A stretch of 64,000 nt of DNA from Herpetosiphonaceae bacterium (GTDB lineage Bacteria > Chloroflexota > Chloroflexia > Chloroflexales > Herpetosiphonaceae). The position numbers and the translations under genes are program-made. The stretch spans positions 124,001 through 188,000 of the forward strand of contig BPHZ01000005.1 in NCBI GenBank assembly GCA_026003835.1. The letters run 5' to 3'. The notes beneath the pieces are model-generated. The model searched no databases. It saw only the letters and a list, made by a program, of their open reading frames with translations, and was not told the DNA's origin. Positions 37,428 through 46,896 of this stretch are shown here, one piece after another (the first letter of the stretch is position 1; each line of letters starts with the position of its first letter).

Positions 37428-37565
37428 ACCTGTCTCTCCATCAGGCGATCCGGCGGTGGGGAACAGGAAAGGTAAGAGTTATAGCATTGACAACGGTAGT
37501 TCGGAGACCCCACAGTATACCATAGATTTGGCGCCCTGCTGCGCGCGGGCCTGGCTCTGTGTGCC

Positions 37566-38000
37566 CTACTCCTCGGCGCTGGCTCTGGTTCTACCTGATG
37601 CGAGCGCGGTCTGCTCGAAGAATCCCGGCAACAGCTCGCGCGCGGCGTTGTGTGCCGCGTCTGGCCGTTCACGTTAGCCAACAGCAGCGGCATATCCGGC
37701 CGCGAACTCAACTAGCATCTGGCGGCAGGCGCCACACGGCGAGACTGGCTCAGCGGTTGCGGCGACAACCACCATTGCGCGCAGGTCGCGCTCGCCGGCG
37801 GCAATAGCGCTGGCCAGCGCCGTTCGTTCGGCGCACAGGCATAAAGGGTAGGAGGCGTTCTCAATGTTGCAGCCTGGGTACATCCGTCCCGAGCCGGTGA
37901 GCAACGCGGCGCCGACGGGGAAGCCGGAGTAAGGCGCGTACGCCCGCTGCCGTGCCTCCAGCGCAGCTCGCAGGAGTTCGTCAAAGTCGATGACGCTCAT
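37566..38000 (-). pseudogene. cdd: Cytidine deaminase, interrupted by two frameshifts
   Basis: The first 100 residues are an intact tetrameric-type cytidine deaminase: 'YAPYSGFPVGAALLTGSG', zinc/proton-shuttle 'CAERTALASAI' and 'PCGACRQMLVEFA'. The family C-terminus continues in a second frame ('DMPLLLANVNGQTRHTT') and then a third ('ARELLPGFFEQ') to a TAG at 37566. Two small indels within about 60 nt are therefore needed to restore a 145-residue protein. As read, translation stops at 37674. The catalytic zinc site is intact. AAGGA precedes the ATG. Confidence 0.8.
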
Positions 38001-38138
38001 GCAGTCCTTTCTGTGTTACCAAACCGCAGGAGCGGATCATGCCGCTCTGCGGTTGCTTTCTCGTGGCCCGGCTACAGTGCTGAATGGTGTGTCCCAAGCA
38101 AGCCGATTGTCGGGAGAATGCCCCGGCCTGGCGGCACG

Positions 38139-39492
38139 CTAGCGCCAGGAGACCTGACGGTTGCGGCCCGGCTGGATCTCCCTGCTGTCGTAGTCAACCT
38201 GGCTCGCGCTCGTGCTCGGCCCCTCCTGCCTTCCGGCCGCCTGGGGTTCCGGCGCCTCAAGGATGAGTCGCAGCTGGTAGGGCCGCAGCCCTTTGACCGA
38301 CTCGACGATAATCTTCGCGCCCGGCACTTCGACGCTATCCCCAATGCGCGGAATGCTGCCGAGCCGCTCGGAGACGTAACCGCCCAGGCTATCGACCTCC
38401 TCGCTCTCAAGCTGGAGGCCGGTACGGTCGTTGACCTCGTAGATCGAGATACGGGCCGTCGAAGGCGCCACTCACCTGGCGCCATCCTCTTCGATCGTCG
38501 GTTCCTCCAGGGTCGTACTCATCCTGGATCTCGCCTACAATCTCCTCTACCAGGTCCTCGATCGTCGCCAGACCGGCGGTGCCGCCATACTCATCGACGA
38601 TGATCGCCATGCGGACGCGCTTCTGCTGCATTGCGCGCAGGAGATCGTCGACCTTCATCGTTTCAGGAACAAAGAAGGGCGTCCGCAACAGCGCTGTGAC
38701 AGGTTCATTCGTGCGGCTCTCCCGCAGCAGCGCCAGAACATCTTTGATATTGAGCACCCCTACGATTTGGTCGATCGATTCTTCATAGATCGGGATGCGC
38801 GAGTGCCGGAACTTGAGGAAGGTCTCCAGCGCCTCGCCAATCGTTGCGTTGGCCGGCAGCGCAACGATATCGATACGCGGCACCATCACCTCGCGCACGA
38901 GGGTGTCGCTGAAGTCGAAGATGCCCTTGATCATCTCGCGCTCTTCGGCCTCGATAAAGCCATCCTCTTCGCCGACGTTGACCAGTAGCCGCAGCTCCTC
39001 CTCGCTGACGAGCGGGGTGTTGGTATCGCCGCTGACGGGGCGGAAGATCAGGCGTAGCAACAGCAGCAGCGGCGTGGCAATCACCATAGCGACTCGCATG
39101 GGGCTGACCAGTCGCAGTGCTATCGAGTCGGGCCGGGCCATGGCGATGGTCTTCGGCAGAGAGATACCAGCGACGAGCAGCAACAACAGCAGCCCCGCCA
39201 GTGCCAGCGCCTGTTGCCCGGCTGAGAGCGCAACATCGCGCGTCAGGTCCAGGACCAGCGCGGTGGCAGCGATGGTTGCTGCTACTGTCAGGATGAGCGT
39301 CGTGCTGCGTAGACGGGAGGGGTTTTCAAAAAGCTCCATCAGGGCTTTTGCGCGCGGCTCTCCCTCGTTGAGCAGCGCGTGGACCCGATGGCGTGTGATG
39401 GCCGTGAGAGCTGCTTCGGCTGCTGACGCAAATGCGACGATGAGGACGCAGACAAGCACGCCGAGCAGCTCGATACTAGGTGCGGGATCCAA
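38139..39492 (-). pseudogene. CNNM/CorC-type transporter (DUF21-CBS-CorC), frameshifted near 38.5 kb
   Basis: 38407-39492 encodes a DUF21 membrane domain with four helices ('FASAAEAALTAITRHRVHALL'), then a CBS pair ('VMVPRIDIVALPANATIGEAL', 'VGVLNIKDVLALL', 'MAIIVDEYGGTAGLATIEDLVEEIVGEI'). After 'EYDP' the frame is lost. The CorC_HlyC domain continues in another frame from about 38470 to 38139 ('ISIYEVNDRTGLQLESEEVDSLGGYVSERLG'). Two or three small indels lie within about 60 nt. The start is TTG at 39492 after GGAG. The family exports Mg2+ or Co2+, or was called hemolysin. Confidence 0.78.
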
Positions 39493-39645
39493 GGTGATCG
39501 TAACTCCTTTTCATGAAACTTTTAGCTGCGGGATGAGATCGCTTAAGCTTGATTCTACGACATTTTCAGGTCGATACGTGCTTGATGTTGCATCCATCGA
39601 TGGTATGACTTCGGCGGCGAGCAGCTAAAAGCCTATAGCTTCCAA

Positions 39646-40587
39646 CTAACGGCTGAACAACGCGCTCAGCGAGAGATCCTTGTGAATACGAATGATAGCC
39701 TCTGCGAAGAGTGCGGCTACGCTGATCGTCCTCACCCGCGCCGCCTCTGCCTCCGGCTGTAGCGGGATGGTATTGGTGACAACGGTTTCCTTCAGCACTG
39801 AGTCGGCGATCAGCGATAGCGCGTTGCCGGCGAAGATGCCATGCGTGGCGCAGGCGTAGACCTCGACGGCGCCGCGCTCTTTCAGCGCCCTGGCCGCCTC
39901 CACTAGTGTACCCCCGGTAGAGATCATATCGTCGACGATCACTGCCGTCTTTCCCCCGACATCCCCAACCATTTCGAGGACCTCCGAGACATCGGGCTCC
40001 GGTCGCTGCTTGGCAATGATTGCCAGTCCCGCTCCGATCTGCTCACGGAAGCGATTCGCGCGGCCCACACCGCCGGCGTCGGGTGAGACTACGACTACAT
40101 TCTCCAGATGCTTGCTGCGGAAATAGTCCGCCAGCAGCGGCCCGGCCTGGAGATGGTCAACTGGGATGTCGAAGAAGCCCTCGATCGCCGGCGCATGGAG
40201 GTCCATGGTCAGCACCCGGCTGGTTCCCGCGACCGTAAGCAGATTTGCCACGAGCTTTGCCGAGATCGGCTCGCGCCCGGTCGTCTTTTTCTCCTGCTTG
40301 GCGTAGGCGTAGTACGGAATAACGGCGGTGACACGCTCAGCAGAAGCCCGCCGCAGCGCGTCGATCATGATCAGCAGCTCCATCAGATGATGATCGACCG
40401 GCTGCGTGAGCGACTGGATCACGAACACATCTGAGCCGCGCACGTTCTCTTCGAGCCGCACACGCGTCTCGCCATTCTTGAACTGGCCGACGAGGGCGCG
40501 CCCTAAGTTCATGTTAAGATGTGCCACGATCTGGCGCGCCAGTGGAATATTCGAGTTGCCCGCGAAAACCTGCAGTCGTCCTTCCAT
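39646..40587 (-). CDS. prs: Ribose-phosphate pyrophosphokinase
   Basis: A 313-residue PRPP synthase. Family landmarks: 'LQVFAGNSNIPLARQIVAHLNMNLGRA', 'RGSDVFVIQSLTQPVDHHLMELLIMIDALRRASAERVTAVIPYYAYAKQEKK', 'VVVSPDAGGVGRA' and the PRPP loop 'VIVDDMISTGGTL'. It makes PRPP from ribose 5-phosphate and ATP for nucleotide, His and Trp synthesis. It lies 16 nt downstream of glmU, forming the common glmU-prs pair. Confidence 0.96.
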   Translation of the reverse strand: MEGRLQVFAGNSNIPLARQIVAHLNMNLGRALVGQFKNGETRVRLEENVRGSDVFVIQSLTQPVDHHLMELLIMIDALRRASAERVTAVIPYYAYAKQEKKTTGREPISAKLVANLLTVAGTSRVLTMDLHAPAIEGFFDIPVDHLQAGPLLADYFRSKHLENVVVVSPDAGGVGRANRFREQIGAGLAIIAKQRPEPDVSEVLEMVGDVGGKTAVIVDDMISTGGTLVEAARALKERGAVEVYACATHGIFAGNALSLIADSVLKETVVTNTIPLQPEAEAARVRTISVAALFAEAIIRIHKDLSLSALFSR

Positions 40588-40603
40588 AAGATGTCATCCT
40601 ACC

Positions 40604-41998
40604 TCATTGTGTCTCTTGCTGCTCTGGTCGATCCGGCCTGCGCAACGGCCTGGCCGGCACCCCGACGACTGTCTCCCCCGGCGGGACATCGCGGGTGACG
40701 ACTGCGCCTGCGCCTGTGACAGCGCCATCGCCAACCTTCACTGGCGCTACCAGCATCGTGTCGGACCCGATCTTCACTCTGGCGCCGATCTCCGTCCGGT
40801 GCTTGCGCTGATCCGGTTCAGCCCGTTTATCGCCAAAGTTTGCAGTGATCGTGCCAGCGCCGATATTGGTGCCGGGGCCAACCGTCGCATCGCCAATGTA
40901 GCTGAAATGGCCCATCTTGACTCCATCGGCGAGCACCGAGCGGTTGACCTCGCCGAAGTTGCCGATATGAACATGGCTGCCGATTTTTGCGCCGGGCCGT
41001 AGGTGTGAGAACGGCCCAATATCTGACTCATCGCCCATCTCGGCGTGCTCCAGCACCGACAGCGCTACTTTGCAGCGCCGGCCGATGACACTGGCCTCAA
41101 TGAGACTATATGGCCCGATTGTGCACTCAGCGCCGATCCGGGTGCCGCGCCGTAATATTGTACCCGGCAGCAAGATGGTATCCTGTCCTACGTCAACGTC
41201 GACCTCGACGTAGGTTGAGGTGGGATCGACGATTGTAACGCCGGAGCGCATAAGCCGCTCCAGGATGCGGCGGCGCATCGCTGCCTCGACGTGGGCCAGG
41301 TCGAGGCGATCGTTGACGCCCAGTGCCTCATCTGGGTCATCGAGCAGCAAGGCTTCGATCGCTCCAGGCCCCCGATCCTCGACGGCCAGCGCAACCAGAT
41401 CGGTCAGGTAGTACTCTCCCTTGACTGGACTGGGCGTCAGACGCTGCAGCGCCCCCCAGAGCCAGGCCGCCTCGTAGCAGACCACGCCCTGGTTTACTTC
41501 GCTGATGCGCCGCTGCTCCTCACTGGCGTCGCGTTCCTCGACGATGCCGATGACCCGGCCTGTATCATCACGGAGGATGCGGCCGTAGCCCCGTGGATTG
41601 GGTGCGATGAAGGTTGTGATGGCGCCGAGCGCCCCGGATCGGCGCAGCGCCAACAGCTGCCGCGCCGACTCGACCGTTAGCAGAGGGTCGGCGCCGTAGA
41701 GTACGATAACATCATCCACAGCGCCATCAAGCAGCGGGCGTGCCTGGAGCAGCGCATGCCCAGTGCCCTGACGCCTGGATTGCAGCGCGTAGAGGTAACG
41801 ATCGCCGTAGCGCTCGCGGATCGGATCGATGGTCTCCGGTCCAAGTACCAGCACAATACGCTCCGGCTCCAGGCTGTGCGCCACGCGCAAGACATGCTCA
41901 AGCAGTGGTAGCCCGGCTACTTCGTGCAAGACCTTTGGCCGGTGTGACTTCATCCTTGTGCCCTCGCCGGCGGCGAGAATGACAACGCCCAGTCTCAT
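40604..41998 (-). CDS. glmU: Bifunctional GlcNAc-1-P uridyltransferase / GlcN-1-P acetyltransferase
   Basis: A 464-residue GlmU. The N-terminal pyrophosphorylase domain has 'VVILAAGEGTRMKSHRPKVLHEVAG' and 'QGTGHAL'. The C-terminal left-handed beta-helix has hexapeptide repeats and 'GAKIGSHVHIGNFGEVNRS', 'FSYIGDATVGPGTNIGAGTITANFGDKR'. It produces UDP-GlcNAc for peptidoglycan precursors in the cytosol. The sequence around the acetyltransferase active-site helix reads 'DQRKHRTEIGARVKIGSDTMLVAPVKVG', normal for the family. First gene of glmU-prs, downstream of a tRNA terminator. Confidence 0.96.
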   Translation of the reverse strand: MRLGVVILAAGEGTRMKSHRPKVLHEVAGLPLLEHVLRVAHSLEPERIVLVLGPETIDPIRERYGDRYLYALQSRRQGTGHALLQARPLLDGAVDDVIVLYGADPLLTVESARQLLALRRSGALGAITTFIAPNPRGYGRILRDDTGRVIGIVEERDASEEQRRISEVNQGVVCYEAAWLWGALQRLTPSPVKGEYYLTDLVALAVEDRGPGAIEALLLDDPDEALGVNDRLDLAHVEAAMRRRILERLMRSGVTIVDPTSTYVEVDVDVGQDTILLPGTILRRGTRIGAECTIGPYSLIEASVIGRRCKVALSVLEHAEMGDESDIGPFSHLRPGAKIGSHVHIGNFGEVNRSVLADGVKMGHFSYIGDATVGPGTNIGAGTITANFGDKRAEPDQRKHRTEIGARVKIGSDTMLVAPVKVGDGAVTGAGAVVTRDVPPGETVVGVPARPLRRPDRPEQQETQ

Positions 41999-42020
41999 GC
42001 TTTCCTTCAGTCAAAGAACA

Positions 42021-42061
42021 GCATGCCCCTCACGCCGCAGCGAAGCGGTGGAGGGGCATGC
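42021..42061 (-). terminator. Terminator hairpin after tRNA-Gln
   Basis: GCATGCCCCT (42021-42030) pairs with AGGGGCATGC (42052-42061), with an inner CCGC/GCGG stem. On the minus strand TGTTCTTTG follows. It lies between the tRNA and glmU. Confidence 0.55.
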
Positions 42062-42140
42062 GTACTTGTTCAATTGCGATCGTTCGTATAAATCCAACGA
42101 TCTCATCATTAGATGCGCCCATGCGCTCCGGCAAACGGGA

Positions 42141-42214
42141 TGGCTGGCGGGCCAGGATTCGAACCTGGATAAACGGATCCAAAGTCCGTTGTCCTACCAT
42201 TAGACGACCCGCCA
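42141..42214 (-). tRNA. tRNA-Gln (anticodon TTG)
   Basis: A 74-nt cloverleaf on the minus strand. Acceptor TGGCGGG / CCCGCCA plus discriminator G and encoded CCA; D-arm region GTCTAATGGTAGGAC; anticodon stem ACGGA / TCCGT with loop CTTTGGA, anticodon TTG; T-arm CCAGG TTCGAAT CCTGG. All four stems pair. It has its own promoter upstream and a hairpin downstream, so it is transcribed as a single gene. Confidence 0.96.
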
Positions 42215-42284
42215 CCAATGTCGCACGTTAAAACGAGAACCGCCTCTGGTTCTTGGTTCTCGGTTTCGTGTGTGCCTCGCGCCT

Positions 42285-42293
42285 ATTATACCA
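42285..42293 (-). promoter_or_regulatory. Extended -10 promoter for tRNA-Gln
   Basis: On the minus strand TGGTATAAT (42293-42285) lies about 70 nt before the tRNA 5' end. A TTGCAT hexamer 15 bp upstream is a weak -35. Confidence 0.5.
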
Positions 42294-42385
42294 TATTGTA
42301 TTGGAATGCAACAAGCTCGATGGGTGCTGTTCCCAAGGGCCTCCAGTCTTTATCGCTCCAGCGGAGCTAACACTGTCAGCGACGG

Positions 42386-44995
42386 CTATCGGCCCTGGTA
42401 GGTCAAGAGGGTATCCAAGACCTGGGTTGCCATGTGATTCGGGTCCGTCGCTGCCTGATTGACGCCCAAGGCGATGATGATGCCGCTCTCAGGCGCAAAC
42501 CAGAGGGCTGAGCGGAAACCGCCAAAGCCGCCGATGTGGCCCATCACTGGTGCTGGCCTGCGGGGGCCGCGGTTGCCCATCCGGCCCTGGGCCGACGGGT
42601 AGCTGATTCCGCATCAGGCCAAACCCATATTCCAGCGCGGGCATGTTGTACTGGCCGTGTCCGCTCACGAACTGCTGCATCATGCGCAACGAATCGTCCT
42701 CCAGCAACTGGCCGTTGAATAGTGCGGCGGCAAACTGCTGCAGATCGCCGACGGTCGAAACGATGTTGGCTGTCGCAAAGGCGAACGACATGGCCACCTC
42801 GGTCTGGTCGATTGTCCCGCTGTAGCCCCGCGCCATCGGGCCGTGGATCGGCTCGTCGGGTACGAAGAAGGTCTGATCGAGCTGCAGCGGATCAAAAATG
42901 CGCTGCCGCATCTCGTGTGCCAGCGCATTGCCTGTCACCCTGTTCCACGAGCATGCCCAGGATGACATAGTTGGTGCTGGAGTAGTCCCAGTTCCCTTCC
43001 GATCCTACTTCGAAGGCGCGGGGGAATTGTGCGGCGTAGGCCACCAGTTCGTTTGGGCTCCAGACGCGATTGGGATCCAGATACGCCAGATTGACAAAGC
43101 GGCGATCTTCAAGGTAGTCATACAGGCCGGTGGTCTGCTGTAGTAACTGGCGCACTGTGATTCTTTCCCCATCCGGTAGCAGCCCAGGCAACCATGTCGC
43201 GATGGGTGCGTCAAGGTTCATTCGGCCTTCCTCTACCAGCTGCAGCACGACAACAGCCGTAAACATTTTGCTGAGGCTCGCGATCCGGATTACCCGTATC
43301 TGGTGTCATTGGCTGAGCCTGCCGCACATCGGCAAGGCCGCTGGCTCCAACCCATGGCTGGTGGCCGGGTATGCTCACGGCCGCCACCACGCCGGGAATC
43401 TCCCCGCTGGCAACGGCCTGGTCGAGAATAGCCTGGAGCGTTGCCTCCAGCGCCGGATCGAAGGCCGGTAGCTCGGTGGGCGTGGGCGGGGCTACGGTTG
43501 GACTGGGGAGGCCTGCGGTGGGCGTTTCGCTTGTGGTCGGGGTAGCCGCGGCAGCCATTTCGTTCGGGATCGGGGTGGCCGCGGCGGCCATTGTCGGCGT
43601 TGCTGTGGGAGTTATAGCCGTCGGGGGTATGATGACTATTGGTCCAGCGTTGGGCGGCTTGCTGGTCTGTAAGGCGCATGCGGTGATGGCTGCAGGCAAA
43701 GTCACTATGATCAATCCATACAACCATCCCATGGACATACCGGGCGATCGCCCTGCCGAGCGCTTTCTACCACCCTGGATGGGAGCTTTTATGGTAGCGG
43801 CGCTGGCAGCGGTACCCCGTCCTGGCATCCTCCTCAGCGCGGATGCCGCTCTCCGGCCAAGCCGACCTATCCACGCCGGCAGTCCAAACCGCCCCTGGCG
43901 AATCGGCATCTCAACGAAACGGTATGAGAGAGCGGCGAGCGCAACGACGATCCCTACTCGCACGACCGTCAACGGCCACCCTGTGAGAGGTATATCCAGA
44001 CCTGGACGGGTGAGCATGAAGATCGGCCAATGCCAGAGATAGATGCCGTAGGATCGGATGCCGATCCAGCGCAATGGACGGCATCCGATCAGCCCTGAGA
44101 TCAGCCGTGCCTGGGGATGTGAGATCGACGCGATCGCGACGGCTGTGCCGAGCGATACTCCGGCCAGACCGCCCTGGTAGAGCCGTGGATGCTGATCGTA
44201 CAGCCAGATACAGCTGGCAATCAGCCCGGCAAGAGCAGCGATTCCTAAGATATCCAACACCAGGCCAGCGGTCCGGCTGTCTGAGAATGGTGGATGCGCC
44301 GGTGCCCACAGCAGCGCCAGCACAGCGCCCGTCAGCAGCCCAAAGGCGCGTGTGTCTGTGCCGTAATAGATCCGCGAGGGATCGGCGCCGGGCTGGTAGA
44401 AGAACACCGTCAGCGCCAAACTTCCCGCCGCAAGAGTCAGCGTTGCAAGCAGCAGACCGGCCGAACGCAAGAAGCGCATTCCGAAGAGCAGGAGCAGCGG
44501 CCAGATCAGATAGAATTGCTCTTCAATAGCCAGGGACCAGAGGTGCTGCAAGAGCGGCGGTCGAACCAGTGGTGTGAAATACGACTGCTGATCGGCAATC
44601 AGGTACCAGTTCATGACGTACCCAAAGGCAGCCGCCAGATAGCCCTCCAGGCCCTCGATCTCGGTGGAGGGTAACAAACTGGCGAGGATGGTTGTGCCAA
44701 GGAGGACAAGCACAAGGGCGGGGAAGAGACGCCGTGCTCTGCGCAGCCAAAACATACGTAGGTCAATCCGGCCATGCTGCCGCCACTCGGAGAGCAGAAG
44801 TGAGGTGATCAGAAAGCCGCTGAGTACGAAGAAGACCTCAACGCCCAGGAAGCCGCCCCGCAGATTGAGGTTGGTGTGATAGAGCAGCACGGCGATCACC
44901 GCGAGCGCGCGCAGACCATCAAGGCCGGGAAGGTACGGTAGTCGCCTTGTCCGTCGATCTGGTGACCTCATTTTATTGGACTGTTTGGTTTGCAT
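42386..44995 (-). pseudogene. Acyltransferase-3 / beta-lactamase-type serine hydrolase fusion, frameshifted
   Basis: Residues 1-380 are an OafA/YrhL-type membrane O-acyltransferase ('LPGLDGLRALAVIAVLLYHTNLNLRGGFLGVEVFFVLSGFLITSLLL', about ten helices). After a Thr/Pro-rich linker comes a class C beta-lactamase/DD-peptidase-like domain. Its motifs are SxxK as 'SLSK' (about 43.28 kb), 'DYSSTNYVILG' (Tyr motif) and 'GHIGGFGG' (HxG). The hydrolase part is split over several frames: breaks near 43.29, 42.95 and 42.55 kb. The first ATG follows AGAGAGAAAAGC. It would modify and hydrolyse cell-surface acyl or peptidoglycan groups. Indels may be sequencing errors, as in secD. Confidence 0.72.
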
Positions 44996-45902
44996 GCTTT
45001 TCTCTCTTTATCGGCCGGTAGAATGCTCAGATACTTCGGGCGCCTGACTGGACGAACTGTTTATCCTGAGCAACTACCAAAGCTTTCCTGTTCCGCTTCC
45101 ATCGATCTTTCTTACCTCTGCTCTGCCGCAAGGTTGAGACCACCAGATTCGAGAGCGCTATTCTACCGGCGCCCCATTTGCAAAACGCTCCCTCACCAGC
45201 GACGGCTATTGCCTCGCCCCAGATCAAGCCGGCTGCGACGATGGACTGCCGCGCGGTGGAAGACGAGCTGTGATAGCAACGTCCACCTGCACCTGAGCTG
45301 TAGTCAAGGTCAAACGCGCCTACAATGTAGCTCTGCTATAGGCCAGCTGGCATACCGGCCAGTAGCCATGCCGGGTGAGAAATTGCTCCGCCGTTGGTCT
45401 AAGCCTGGTGTATTGCCAAAGACGGAGGATCGCTGGGAGGCATCGTTGTATGCTTATGCAGGTAGGAGGACGGCGCCGGTCGGAAATGATGTTCCTCTAT
45501 GAACACACCACTTCCACCATCGTTCAAAAGCCGCCGCTGTCTTCCTACATGGACCAGGTGGAGGAGCTTAACAACCACGCTTCTGCCAGTATTGACACCA
45601 CGACGCAGCCATCTTCTCCTGGTTGTATGGCGGAGTACGAGAGGAGATGAGGACGAGGAGGCCATGAGGGCCCGCGCCAGGCAGGCGGCAGTGCATTCAG
45701 CATTGTAGCAAGCATCCTTGCTGGCCGGCAAACAGATGCCTGCGTGGCTATGGGCAAAGCGATACGCTTCTGCCGGGACCATCCAGACGTCGCAGATGAC
45801 CCCTGGCGGCTCGCCCCTCGTCCTTCTCGCCGTCGCTTTCCCCCTGTCAATCCTCAGCAACCTTCTTACCCCAGGTATGTGAATACGACCTCCGCACAAT
45901 CG

Positions 45903-45950
45903 CGCATCGCCGCGGTTCACGAAGAAAGTGAATCGCGGCGATGCGTTTTT
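45903..45950 (+). terminator. Very strong rho-independent terminator
   Basis: An 18-bp stem (45903-45920 with 45928-45945, one G-T pair), 7-nt loop GAAGAAA, and TTTTT immediately after (45946-45950). It points to the plus strand, although no recognised plus-strand gene precedes it. Confidence 0.8.
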
Positions 45951-46007
45951 ACCGCTGTATCCCTCGCTGAAACCCTCGCACCGCAGCTGTATGCGCCGGT
46001 CAAGGTG

Positions 46008-46013
46008 GTACAA
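46008..46013 (+). promoter_or_regulatory. Possible -10 element for crcB
   Basis: TACAAT 54 nt before the GTG start of crcB; no clear -35. The leader contains a small TAGCA/TGCTA hairpin but not the conserved fluoride-riboswitch core. Confidence 0.3.
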
Positions 46014-46066
46014 TGCTTCTGAGGCACACCCCGCCGTAGCAAATGTGCTATCTGGAGGACCACAAC

Positions 46067-46459
46067 GTGGCTTTTGAGGCAAATAAAATCATCCTGGTGC
46101 TGCTCGGTGGAGCTTTCGGGACAGGATGTCGCTATGGTCTCTCAACACTGATCTACTCGCTCATGAGACAGCCAACCTTTCCCTATGCCAATCTGATCAT
46201 CAATGTATCGGGAAGTTTGTTGATCGGCTTCCTTGCCGAGCTTTTTGAGACTCGTATCCTCATCGCACCGGCTGTGCGTACCGCGCTGCTGACGGGTGTT
46301 CTCGGCGGGTATACCACCTTCTCCAGCTTTGCATTCGAGACCTTTGCCCTGTTGCGGGATGGAGAGGTGTTTCTGGCGCTGCTCAACGCCTCGGGCAGTG
46401 TTTTGCTTGGGCTGGTTGCGGTCTGGGCCGGCGTCCGGCTGGCGCAGATTCTGATCTAG
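46067..46459 (+). CDS. crcB: Fluoride channel CrcB/Fluc
   Basis: A 130-residue, four-helix Fluc channel. It contains 'GGAFGTGCRYGLSTLIY', 'FPYANLIINVSGSLLIGFLAELF' and 'LLTGVLGGYTTFSSFAFETFALL', with the Asn and the Phe-box residues that line the pore. GTG at 46067 is chosen because TGGAGG lies 8 nt upstream. It expels fluoride as a dual-topology dimer in the membrane. A DUF190 gene follows after 13 nt, a known pairing. Confidence 0.93.
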   Translation: MAFEANKIILVLLGGAFGTGCRYGLSTLIYSLMRQPTFPYANLIINVSGSLLIGFLAELFETRILIAPAVRTALLTGVLGGYTTFSSFAFETFALLRDGEVFLALLNASGSVLLGLVAVWAGVRLAQILI

Positions 46460-46472
46460 CTGAGGAGGCCCT

Positions 46473-46847
46473 ATGAAAATCTCAGCTGATGGGCAGCTCT
46501 TGCGCGTCTACATCGGTGAGTCTGATATGTGGCAGGGGCGGCCGCTCTACGAGGCGATTATTCTCAAGGCCCGCGAGCTGGGCATCGCTGGTGCGACGAT
46601 GCTGCGCGGCCTGATGGGTTACGGTGCGTCGAGCCGTATCCACACCGCTAAAATTCTGCGCCTATCTGAGGATCTCCCCATTGTTATCGAGATCGTCGAT
46701 AGTGCAGAGAAGCTGGCGGTGCTGCTGCCCTACATCGATGACATGGTACGGGAGGGGCTGATTACCCTTGAGAACGTTCGCGTGATTCAGTACCGTAGCT
46801 CGTCCCACTCTGGCGCGCCTGCCGACGATACCGAAGGTGCAGAGTAG
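46473..46847 (+). CDS. DUF190 PII-like protein
   Basis: A 124-residue DUF190 protein ('LRVYIGESDMWQGRPLYEAIILKARELGIAGATMLRGLMGYGASSRIHTAKILRLSEDLPIVIEIVDSAEKL'), a ferredoxin-like fold related to PII sensors. It is regularly found beside crcB and is presumed to regulate or support the fluoride channel. GAGG lies just ahead of its ATG. The last 15 residues are an acidic tail. Confidence 0.9.
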   Translation: MKISADGQLLRVYIGESDMWQGRPLYEAIILKARELGIAGATMLRGLMGYGASSRIHTAKILRLSEDLPIVIEIVDSAEKLAVLLPYIDDMVREGLITLENVRVIQYRSSSHSGAPADDTEGAE

Positions 46848-46884
46848 AAGATCGGCCGCGCTAAGAGCCGACCTGTCGCAGTGC

Positions 46885-46890
46885 TATAAT
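46885..46890 (+). promoter_or_regulatory. Extended -10 promoter abutting the glycosyltransferase start
   Basis: TGCTATAAT with the hexamer at 46885-46890, only 6 nt before the ATG at 46897. Transcription would begin at or next to the start codon. Confidence 0.45.
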
Positions 46891-46896
46891 GAGGGC

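Larger units (their letters stand above)
44996..46066. other. 1.07-kb stretch without a convincing gene
   Basis: Several open frames exist on both strands, including one of 227 codons on the minus strand, but none has a good ribosome site or recognisable domain. The only clear element is a strong plus-strand terminator at 45903-45950. I saw no tmRNA, RNase P, SRP RNA or fluoride-riboswitch signature. An unrecognised small RNA or small protein ending at the terminator is possible. Confidence 0.5.

Noticed and set aside
39520..39630. Inverted repeat TTTTAGCTGC / GCAGCTAAAA 91 bp apart between CNNM and prs
   Set aside because: Perfect 10-bp arms, but no transposon features or target duplication; could be chance or a long-range terminator.
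45950..46066. Fluoride riboswitch upstream of crcB
   Set aside because: The conserved riboswitch core is not visible and the leader is too short.
45399..46082. 227-codon minus-strand frame
   Set aside because: No ribosome-binding site, no recognisable domain, Arg/Ser/Cys-rich composition, and it runs across the plus-strand terminator and the crcB start.
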